From the NCBI GenBank assembly GCA_030611945.1, contig JAUWOV010000064.1, positions 1 through 10,064 of the forward strand: a DNA stretch of 10,064 bases. The letters run 5' to 3'. Both the position numbers and the translations under genes were made by a program. The notes below the pieces were generated by a model. It had not been told where the DNA came from. It did no database searches and saw only the letters and a list, made by a program, of their open reading frames with translations. This document shows positions 1 through 4,636 of this stretch, one piece after another. The stretch comes from a bacterium (GTDB taxonomy: Bacteria; JAHJDO01). Each line of letters begins with the position of its first letter. Position 1 is the stretch's first letter.

Positions 1-545
1 TCCTCTGCGGATTCATATGATAGCCTTGCCTTGCTTTTGATTATGCTCTCAAAGATTTCGTATTCTGTAATATTACCCTTCGCATCTATTTTTATCATAA
101 CTGTTAAAGCTAATCTGTTTTCGTCAGGTTTTAAACTGCACAAATTCTCAGAAAGCTTGGAAGGCAGCATTGGAATCACTTTATCAGGAAGATATATGCT
201 TGTTCCCCTGGAAAGAGCCTGCTTATCTATATGCTTATTCTTATTTACGTAATGATCAACATCCGCTATATGAACGCCTAGTAAGAAACCTCCATTTTCA
301 GTTTTCTTAATAGAAACCGCATCATCAAAATCCTTTGCATCTTCAGGGTCTATTGTAAAACACATAAGTTCTGTCAGATTGCGGCGTTTTTTTATTTCTT
401 CTTTAGAAATAAATGGGTCAATTTTTTCACATTCTTCTATTACTGGTTTTGGAAAAGTTGGGGATATTTTAAATTCCTCCAAAATAGACTTGATAGGATC
501 GATCACCTTTGGAGCAGAGTATTTATGGGATTTTTTACTGTGCAC
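1..545 (-). CDS. rnr: RNB-family 3'-5' exoribonuclease (RNase R/VacB type), partial, short N-terminus
   Basis: This is the N-terminal part of a processive 3'-to-5' exoribonuclease that degrades structured RNA in the cytoplasm; the gene continues past the left edge. The visible 181 residues enter the RNB catalytic domain. The motif DPEDAKDFDD at about residues 66-75 supplies the four metal-binding aspartates (D66, D72, D74, D75; equivalent to RNase II D201, D207, D209, D210). HIADVDHYV follows, then an RGTSIYLPD block and LSENLCSLKP, all typical of RNase R. Only about 60 residues precede the RNB motifs, whereas RNase R normally has two cold-shock OB domains there, so these appear to be missing. 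The frame is closed by a stop at 567-569. The start is uncertain: GTG at 545 gives an 11-nt overlap with the upstream PPIase gene, TTG at 560 is the alternative, and neither has a clear Shine-Dalgarno sequence. Translational coupling to the upstream gene is likely. Family assignment is very secure; the start is not. Confidence 0.9.
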   Translation of the reverse strand, partial: MHSKKSHKYSAPKVIDPIKSILEEFKISPTFPKPVIEECEKIDPFISKEEIKKRRNLTELMCFTIDPEDAKDFDDAVSIKKTENGGFLLGVHIADVDHYVNKNKHIDKQALSRGTSIYLPDKVIPMLPSKLSENLCSLKPDENRLALTVMIKIDAKGNITEYEIFESIIKSKARLSYESAE

Positions 546-1965
546 GTCGTATTTTATCAAGATTATTTACAATCTTTGCTTCCTGCTTTAGGTTTTTGAA
601 CCATTTCTCATATACTAACTGTTTCTTTTTTTGCAATAAGGTCTGTTTAATTTGTTCCTTTTGGGTATCAAATTCTTCTTTATCAGCAGCTTTTTTCTCA
701 ATAAGTTCTATTACAAATATACGTTGCGGCTCTGAGACTTTTTTTTTATCATCTTTTTCTAGAAGAAACGCTTCTGCTATGAGTTTAGGGGCGTATCCTA
801 TGTCTTTTGCATACACTCCTCTTTCAAAAAACTCTGTTTGCTTAATCTCATATTTAAGCTTTTTTGCCAGCTTTTCAATGTTTTTTGCCGATTGGGATTT
901 TTCAATGAACTCATCTGCTTTTTTCTCAGCCAGTTCCTCTGTTTTAAGAGCTGTTAACCTGTTGCGTACTTCATTCTTCACTTCTTCTATCTGCTCAGGC
1001 ATGTAGGACGGCTTTAGATCTATAAGTCTTAATATGCAAAACCCTTTAGCTGTTTTAACCGGATCGCTTATATCATCTTTGCTAAGAGAAAATGCGCTTT
1101 GGGAAAACTCGCGGGAATAGCCTATTTCTGGAATTTCCTCCGTTTCTGCAAAATATCCTGTCTTCTTTGATGAGAGGTTCTCTTTCTTCAGCACCTCGTT
1201 CCATTTTTTTTCTTCACCCAGGTCAATAGAGATGTCATATGCTCTCTCTTCATCTTCAATAAGAACGTATTCTATGTTAACTCTGTCAGGCTGCTTGAAT
1301 TCTTCTTTGTTTTCAGAAAAATACTCAGTAATATCTTCATCATTCACTGATACCTGAGTTTTTAACTCATCTACATTGAAACATATATATTTTATTTTTA
1401 CTTTTTCGTTTTTTAGCATAAATTCATCTAAAATTATCTTGCCGTCTATTATGACGGGATCGGTGACCTTTTTCCAAAGATGCTCAAGCGCAAGAGATTG
1501 CTTAACCCCATTCTCAATCCTTTGCCATTGGGAAGCAGGGATACCATTTACATACTGTTCAAATTTTGCCTTATCAAACCCGCCTTTCTTGTTTTTGAAT
1601 ATTGGATCCTGTTTTATCTTGTCTATGATCTCTTTGTCTGAGATTTTTATGCGCTGTTTTTTTATCTCCTGCATAAGAAGTTTTTGATCTATCAATTGAT
1701 TTAAAACCTGTTTCTCTAAGTCCATGTTTTTTTTGATTCTGTCAAACTGGTCTCCATACATTTTTCTATAATTTCTTTCCGTGCTTATTAGAGCATATCT
1801 GAACTTGTCATTTTTAATAGCAGCTCCATTTACTTTTGCCACAGTAATATTTGTCATTACTTTGGATGTCATATGCATTCCCCATGAAAAGAATATTGTA
1901 GCAATAAAAGCAAGCGCTGTTATCCACATTATGGGCTTCATGTTCTTTCTTATAGATTTAAGCAT
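535..1965 (-). CDS. PpiD/SurA-like membrane-anchored peptidyl-prolyl isomerase
   Basis: A 476-residue protein that probably assists folding of exported proteins at the periplasmic face of the inner membrane. It has a basic N-terminus (MLKSIRKNMK) and one hydrophobic segment at about residues 12-27, an uncleaved anchor as in PpiD. A SurA_N-like region follows (about 35-190), including VAKVNG, a KQVLNQLIDQKLL helix and a GGFDKAKFEQYV segment, as in PpiD. A parvulin-like region lies at about 225-312, ending with a segment matching the PpiD rotamase end (KGFCILRLIDLKPS). The rest is charged and helical. The parvulin part is divergent, so it may be a chaperone rather than an active isomerase. An RBS (GGAG, about 9 nt before the ATG) supports the start. 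The gene lies 27 nt downstream of tRNA-Arg on the same strand and overlaps the RNase R gene, so all three are probably cotranscribed. The choice between PpiD and a general SurA_N-domain protein is open. Confidence 0.85.
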   Translation of the reverse strand: MLKSIRKNMKPIMWITALAFIATIFFSWGMHMTSKVMTNITVAKVNGAAIKNDKFRYALISTERNYRKMYGDQFDRIKKNMDLEKQVLNQLIDQKLLMQEIKKQRIKISDKEIIDKIKQDPIFKNKKGGFDKAKFEQYVNGIPASQWQRIENGVKQSLALEHLWKKVTDPVIIDGKIILDEFMLKNEKVKIKYICFNVDELKTQVSVNDEDITEYFSENKEEFKQPDRVNIEYVLIEDEERAYDISIDLGEEKKWNEVLKKENLSSKKTGYFAETEEIPEIGYSREFSQSAFSLSKDDISDPVKTAKGFCILRLIDLKPSYMPEQIEEVKNEVRNRLTALKTEELAEKKADEFIEKSQSAKNIEKLAKKLKYEIKQTEFFERGVYAKDIGYAPKLIAEAFLLEKDDKKKVSEPQRIFVIELIEKKAADKEEFDTQKEQIKQTLLQKKKQLVYEKWFKNLKQEAKIVNNLDKIRRAQ

Positions 1966-1992
1966 TGTTTTTTTCTCCGTTGATTCAAAAAG

Positions 1993-2066
1993 TACGCCAG
2001 GAGGGATTCGGACCCCCGACCCTCTGCTTAGAAGGCAGATGCTCTATCCAACTGAGCTACTGGCGC
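1993..2066 (-). tRNA. tRNA-Arg (anticodon TCT)
   Basis: A 74-nt cloverleaf on the minus strand, reading AGA codons. The acceptor GCGCCAG pairs with CTGGCGT (six Watson-Crick pairs plus a terminal G1:U72 wobble). The D arm is GCTC/GAGC. The anticodon stem TCTGC/GCAGA encloses the loop CTTCTAA, with TCT at positions 34-36. The variable loop is 5 nt, and the T stem GGGGG/CCCTC encloses the loop TCCGAAT. The discriminator is A and CCA is not encoded. The T loop has C where nearly all tRNAs have U55 (TTCGAAT expected), and together with the G1:U72 pair this is slightly unusual. The fold is otherwise complete, so I consider it a functional gene. Confidence 0.95.
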
Positions 2067-2112
2067 AGGTTATTACCTAAACGTCACCGTCGATTTCTTC
2101 AAATATTTTCTT

Positions 2113-2763
2113 TTAATCTTCATCTGTTGTTTCTCTAGGCTTACCTAACCGATAATCATTAGTATCTATACAAGAATCATAAGTTTGTCTATCAATTTTA
2201 ATCCAATCAGTCTTATTTATACCTCTCTTATTTTTACATGTAGGGCTTACAGGAAAAGTTGAAGCTATTTTAATCCAGCGTTTTTGTGCAATAGCAATTT
2301 CTCTTATTTCTTCTGCAACTTCGCTTAAATCTTGATCTTGGCTAAATATAATCGCTATATCATAAACTTTTTCACGAGCAAGCCTAATAATATCAAGAGC
2401 TATACGGACATCTACTCCTTTCTCGTGTCCCACAAGAGTGGTATAAAGTTTATTGCATGATGGACATTCCATTTTTTGATTGTGGTATCTCAAATTTCTT
2501 GAAAAAAGCTTAATACCAGCCCGCCCCATAGAACTTAATTTTTTACTCCAGAAATTATGCCAGAAACCATTGTCTTGTGAATCTGGTATCCCCGTATAGA
2601 AATATATATCACCCAAAGTCCATCCTTGCATTGAACATATCCTTTCAGATAATAATTTAATATCATAGTTCGGAAAGGAATACCCAAAAGCTTCCTTTAC
2701 TGCATGAAATAAATCTTGCCCACCAGCAAATACAAAAGCCCTTTTTTTAGATGGTTTTATCAT
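2113..2763 (-). CDS. NYN-domain (PIN-like/LabA-type) protein with altered first active-site motif
   Basis: A 216-residue cytoplasmic protein with the NYN fold, a PIN-like nuclease fold thought to act on RNA; no cellular role is established. Family features are clear: FGYSFPNYD near residues 27-34, FYTGIPD (55-61), FWHNFW (67-72), a KGVDVRIALDIIRLA block (115-129; D118, D124), FSQDQDLSEVAEEIR (140-154; D143, D145), RWIKIAS (162-168) and a C-terminal RGINKTDWIKID. The N-terminal motif, which I remember as FVDGQNLF in this family, reads FAGGQDLF here (12-19): the first acidic residue is Gly and the Asn is Asp. A CPSC pair at 100-103 might be half of a metal site. The remaining acidic residues are present, so activity may be changed rather than lost. 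The gene stands divergent from a small XRE regulator, has its own promoter and a hairpin-bearing leader, and shows no strong Shine-Dalgarno sequence. The fold is secure; function is unknown. Confidence 0.85.
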   Translation of the reverse strand: MIKPSKKRAFVFAGGQDLFHAVKEAFGYSFPNYDIKLLSERICSMQGWTLGDIYFYTGIPDSQDNGFWHNFWSKKLSSMGRAGIKLFSRNLRYHNQKMECPSCNKLYTTLVGHEKGVDVRIALDIIRLAREKVYDIAIIFSQDQDLSEVAEEIREIAIAQKRWIKIASTFPVSPTCKNKRGINKTDWIKIDRQTYDSCIDTNDYRLGKPRETTDED

Positions 2764-2793
2764 TTCTTAAGATATAAGCCTATAAATGAATAA

Positions 2794-2827
2794 CCCCGCT
2801 TGAGCCTTTTCAGGAAATCAAGCGGGG
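2794..2827 (-). other. GC-rich hairpin in the leader of the NYN mRNA
   Basis: A perfect 10-bp inverted repeat, CCCCGCTTGA (2794-2803) and TCAAGCGGGG (2818-2827), with a 14-nt loop. It stands out in an AT-rich intergenic region. From the predicted minus-strand promoter it would begin about 7 nt from the 5' end of the NYN transcript and end about 30 nt before the start codon. On the minus strand it is followed by the moderately T-rich TTATTCATTTAT, not a clean U-run. It could stabilise the 5' end, act as an attenuator, or bind a protein. The inverted repeat is directly seen; the role is inferred. Confidence 0.6.
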
Positions 2828-2840
2828 AGCAAGTATCATC

Positions 2841-2868
2841 ACTATAACACAAGATTGCAGAGTGTCAA
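2841..2868 (-). promoter_or_regulatory. Sigma-70-type promoter for the NYN gene
   Basis: On the minus strand, TTGACA (2868-2863) is separated by 16 nt from TATAGT (2846-2841), a near-consensus housekeeping promoter. The expected transcription start is about 2834, giving a leader of about 70 nt that begins almost at the GC-rich hairpin and runs to the NYN start at 2763. Confidence 0.65.
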
Positions 2869-3036
2869 TCACTTTTTTCAATCCTTTTCCCCCAAAATAC
2901 TACCATTAAAACTAATTTAGGAACGAAACAATCAGTATATCTAAATTAATTATAGAATATTCCATGTATGCTAGCAAAAAGCACAACCCAGTTCAAGGTG
3001 CAAATTTCAGAAGTATTTGTATGTAGTATAAAAATT

Positions 3037-3255
3037 ATGAGAGACGTAAATATTGCTTTGAGATTGGCTAAAAGGATACGAAATTTAAGACAGGAGTATA
3101 ATTATACACAGCAAAAGCTATCTGAAATGGCAGATATTGACTACAAACATATTCAGCTTTTAGAAAGCAAAAAACCTCCATATGTGAAATTAGATACACT
3201 TGAAAAACTCGCCAAAGCATTCAAAATAAAACCTTCAAAATTACTAGAGTTTTAA
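3037..3255 (+). CDS. Small XRE-family HTH transcriptional regulator
   Basis: A 72-residue protein that is essentially one Cro/C1-type helix-turn-helix domain, expected to bind DNA as a dimer. The five-helix pattern is clear: LAKRIRNLRQEY (helix 1), TQQKLSEMA (helix 2), DYKHIQLLES (recognition helix), KLDTLEKLAKAF (helix 4) and KIKPSKLLEF (helix 5). I chose the ATG at 3037 because it starts just before the domain. An in-frame ATG at 2968 would add 23 residues of unremarkable sequence. Neither start has a good Shine-Dalgarno sequence. It faces away from the NYN gene and precedes a toxin-antitoxin pair, so it may regulate one of these neighbours or itself. The palindrome GAATATTC at 2955-2962 is a possible but unproven operator. 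Such short solo XRE proteins are common in mobile or accessory DNA. Confidence 0.8.
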   Translation: MRDVNIALRLAKRIRNLRQEYNYTQQKLSEMADIDYKHIQLLESKKPPYVKLDTLEKLAKAFKIKPSKLLEF

Positions 3256-3269
3256 GATTTACGCTGGAT

Positions 3270-3342
3270 TGTCAAATCAAGCAGAAAAAACGAGATTGCT
3301 TCAGGATTTCATCCTTCGCAATGACTCGGTTGCGGCTTGACA
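3270..3342 (+). repeat. MITE-like/dispersed hairpin repeat
   Basis: A 73-bp unit is bounded by TGTCAA (3270-3275) and its inverted copy TTGACA (3337-3342). Inside is an imperfect palindrome: ATTGC (3295-3299), AGGAT (3303-3307), ATCCT (3311-3315) and GCAAT (3318-3322) around a TTC loop. Read on the minus strand the core has the form GTCATTGCGA...GAAGCAATCTC, which I remember as a hairpin repeat scattered between genes in many unrelated bacterial genomes. It lies directly upstream of the toxin-antitoxin promoter. Boundaries are approximate, and only one copy is visible in this window. Confidence 0.5.
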
Positions 3343-3348
3343 TTTTTA

Positions 3349-3377
3349 TTGACGTTTCAAGCAATTTTAGCTATAAT
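3349..3377 (+). promoter_or_regulatory. Sigma-70-type promoter of the toxin-antitoxin operon
   Basis: TTGACG (3349-3354) and TATAAT (3372-3377) are separated by exactly 17 nt, a near-perfect housekeeping promoter. The start site would be near 3384, giving a leader of about 53 nt to the antitoxin start. Type II antitoxins usually repress this kind of promoter; no clear operator palindrome is visible. Confidence 0.75.
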
Positions 3378-3406
3378 AACATTTAAAGTGCCAGTGAATT
3401 AATATT

Positions 3407-3433
3407 ATGCCAAATATTGCGGAGGAGGTGTAG
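3407..3433 (+). other. Possible 8-codon leader ORF containing the antitoxin Shine-Dalgarno
   Basis: ATG at 3407 opens a tiny frame encoding MPNIAEEV and stopping at TAG (3431-3433), three bases before the antitoxin ATG. Its GCG GAG GAG GTG codons are the strong Shine-Dalgarno stretch GGAGGAGGT (3421-3429) of the antitoxin. It lacks an obvious ribosome site of its own, so it may be chance. The antitoxin ribosome binding site itself is well supported. Confidence 0.25.
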
Positions 3434-3436
3434 AAA

Positions 3437-3625
3437 ATGCAGTCAATAACATTAAATATCAAAAATGACAAATTAGTAAACAAAGTTACTTGGCTTCTGG
3501 AGCATTTTAAAAATGATGGATTAGAAATTGTATCAAAAGAGGATATGGGCGACTTGAAACTATTGAAAGCTACAAGAAATGAAGATGCTATTTCTTTTGA
3601 TGAGTATATGAAAAATGAAGATTAG
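3437..3625 (+). CDS. Type II antitoxin, RelB-like
   Basis: A 62-residue acidic protein immediately upstream of a RelE-type toxin. It should neutralise the toxin by direct binding and probably help repress the operon. The N-terminal strand (SITLNIKNDKLVNKVTWLLEHF) resembles the short DNA-binding or dimerising part of small antitoxins. The acidic C-terminus (ISFDEYMKNED) has the usual toxin-wrapping character of RelB-like partners. A very strong Shine-Dalgarno sequence (GGAGGAGGT, about 7 nt before the ATG) is in keeping with the need for excess antitoxin. The last 11 nt overlap the toxin start, allowing translational coupling. The sequence alone is too short to assign to a named antitoxin family; the call rests largely on position, size and charge. 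Confidence 0.75.
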   Translation: MQSITLNIKNDKLVNKVTWLLEHFKNDGLEIVSKEDMGDLKLLKATRNEDAISFDEYMKNED

Positions 3626-3860
3626 TATTCGCAAAAGCGCTATTAAAGATTTAAAAAGGATTGATTGCAAGAGTAAAGAAAAAATTCATGCAAGAATTTT
3701 AGAATTGAACGATTTTCCAAATGTTCCAAATGTTAGAAAGTTGACAAGTTTTGAGTTTGCATATCGTTTTAGAGTAGGGGATTATAGAATCTTATTTGAT
3801 ATATTTGAGAGCACGATTCAGATAGGTAGGGTCTTGCATAGAAAAGATAGTTACAGATAA
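3615..3860 (+). CDS. RelE/ParE-superfamily toxin
   Basis: An 81-residue basic protein with the RelE/ParE fold. RelE-type members cut mRNA in the ribosomal A site; ParE members poison gyrase. The order is typical: an N-terminal strand (MKISIRKSAIKDLKRI), two helices with many lysines, the segment VRKLTSFEFAYRFRVGDYRILFDI (about 40-63) with R51, R53 and R58, and a C-terminal GRVLHRKDSYR with H75, R76, Y80 and R81. The R-V-G-D-Y-R-I core and the terminal HR..YR resemble RelE rather than ParE, so mRNA cleavage is the more likely activity. The ATG at 3615 overlaps the antitoxin by 11 nt. The gene is followed by a hairpin terminator. Superfamily membership is secure; target specificity is inferred. 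Confidence 0.88.
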   Translation: MKISIRKSAIKDLKRIDCKSKEKIHARILELNDFPNVPNVRKLTSFEFAYRFRVGDYRILFDIFESTIQIGRVLHRKDSYR

Positions 3861-3875
3861 GACTGTGAAGTGGTA

Positions 3876-3905
3876 GGACAGCCGCAAGGGCTGTCCCTGC
3901 TTTTT
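3876..3905 (+). terminator. Rho-independent terminator of the toxin-antitoxin operon
   Basis: GGACAGCC (3876-3883) and GGCTGTCC (3889-3896) form an 8-bp perfect stem with a 5-nt GCAAG loop, followed after CTGC by five T's (3901-3905). It begins 16 nt after the toxin stop codon. The T-run is short and offset by four bases, so the terminator may be leaky. A dispersed repeat is an alternative explanation for the hairpin. Confidence 0.65.
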
Positions 3906-3909
3906 GATG

Positions 3910-3938
3910 AATTCCAATACTGCTGACAAATTCCAATA
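3910..3938 (+). repeat. Short direct repeat ahead of the tmk promoter
   Basis: AATTCCAATA occurs twice, at 3910-3919 and 3929-3938, 19 bp apart. The second copy touches the presumed -35 element of the tmk promoter, so a regulator binding site is possible. A 10-bp repeat in AT-rich DNA could be chance. Confidence 0.35.
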
Positions 3939-3964
3939 GACAAAACAGCATGTAATGTTATAAT
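3937..3964 (+). promoter_or_regulatory. Promoter of the tmk-holB-ricT operon, very close to the start codon
   Basis: TATAAT (3959-3964) with TAGACA (3937-3942) 16 nt upstream. Transcription would start near 3971, only about 3 nt before the tmk ATG at 3974. No Shine-Dalgarno sequence precedes that ATG, which fits a leaderless or nearly leaderless message. Confidence 0.55.
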
Positions 3965-3973
3965 CATTGCATT

Positions 3974-4636
3974 ATGAAAAGAGGGCTTTTACTAACATTG
4001 GAGGGACCTGAGGGCAGTGGGAAATCCACGCATTCCAGGTTGCTTGCCGGTTATCTTATCCAGAAAAATATTCAGACTTATTGCACAAGAGAGCCGGGCA
4101 GTACAGCATTGGGAGAAAAAATGAGGCAATTACTGCTCTCTCCTTTGCACAAGAATATGTCAGCAAGAACCGAATTACTGCTATACGAAGCAGCGCGGGC
4201 GCAGCATGTTGATGAGATTATTATTCCTGCATTAAAGAAGAATGTTGCTGTGATCTGTGATCGTTTCTATGATGCTACATTTGCATATCAAGGATATGGA
4301 AGAAAAATAGATTTGAATATTGTAAAGCATATAAATGATTTTGCTGTAAACAAGGTAAAACCGGACTTGACAATCCTTTTGGATATTGACGTGAATATTG
4401 GATTGGAAAAATCTTCGCGCTTATCAAAGGATTCCTTTCCAAGAGGGGAGAGTGACAGGATTGAGCAGGAAGGTACTGAATTTCATAAAAGAGTGCGGGA
4501 AGGATATCTCAATCTTGCTCAAAGAGAGCCAGAGCGTATAAAAGTAGTTACAGTAGAAAGTGAAATCAGTAAGACACAGTTAGAAATCCAGAAGCATATA
4601 GATGGTTTATTGAGAAGAAATAATTATGTCGTTTAA
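3974..4636 (+). CDS. tmk: Thymidylate kinase
   Basis: A 220-residue cytoplasmic enzyme that phosphorylates dTMP to dTDP with ATP, an essential step to dTTP. The P-loop GPEGSGKST is at residues 11-19, the substrate motif TREPGST at 38-44, and the DRFYDATFAYQGYGR block at 96-110. A LID segment with several arginines (R149, R157, R162) lies at about 145-165. Length is normal for the family. The start is fixed by the family pattern, because MKRGLLLTLEGPEG begins exactly as other thymidylate kinases do. There is no Shine-Dalgarno sequence upstream and the -10 box ends only 9 nt before the ATG, suggesting leaderless translation. The stop overlaps the holB start by 11 nt. It heads a run of same-strand genes with no terminator visible before the right edge. 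Confidence 0.97.
   Translation: MKRGLLLTLEGPEGSGKSTHSRLLAGYLIQKNIQTYCTREPGSTALGEKMRQLLLSPLHKNMSARTELLLYEAARAQHVDEIIIPALKKNVAVICDRFYDATFAYQGYGRKIDLNIVKHINDFAVNKVKPDLTILLDIDVNIGLEKSSRLSKDSFPRGESDRIEQEGTEFHKRVREGYLNLAQREPERIKVVTVESEISKTQLEIQKHIDGLLRRNNYVV

Noticed and set aside
31-1006. Plus-strand open frames over the RNase R and PPIase genes
   Set aside because: They have no recognisable motifs or ribosome sites and are low-complexity Phe/Ser-rich translations opposite strongly conserved minus-strand genes.
1993-2763. Genomic island integrated into tRNA-Arg
   Set aside because: The accessory genes lie on the 5' side of the tRNA, whereas tRNA-targeted integrases usually leave a copy of the tRNA 3' end at the far border. 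I found no integrase gene and no repeated tRNA 3' segment in the window.
2964-3026. Short open frame starting at the ATG at 2964 ahead of the XRE gene
   Set aside because: About 20 codons, no ribosome site, no recognisable features, and out of frame with the clear HTH domain.
3876-3905. Riboswitch or attenuator ahead of tmk
   Set aside because: The hairpin is a simple 8-bp stem with a following T-run, placed just behind the toxin stop and ahead of the tmk promoter, which fits a plain terminator better.
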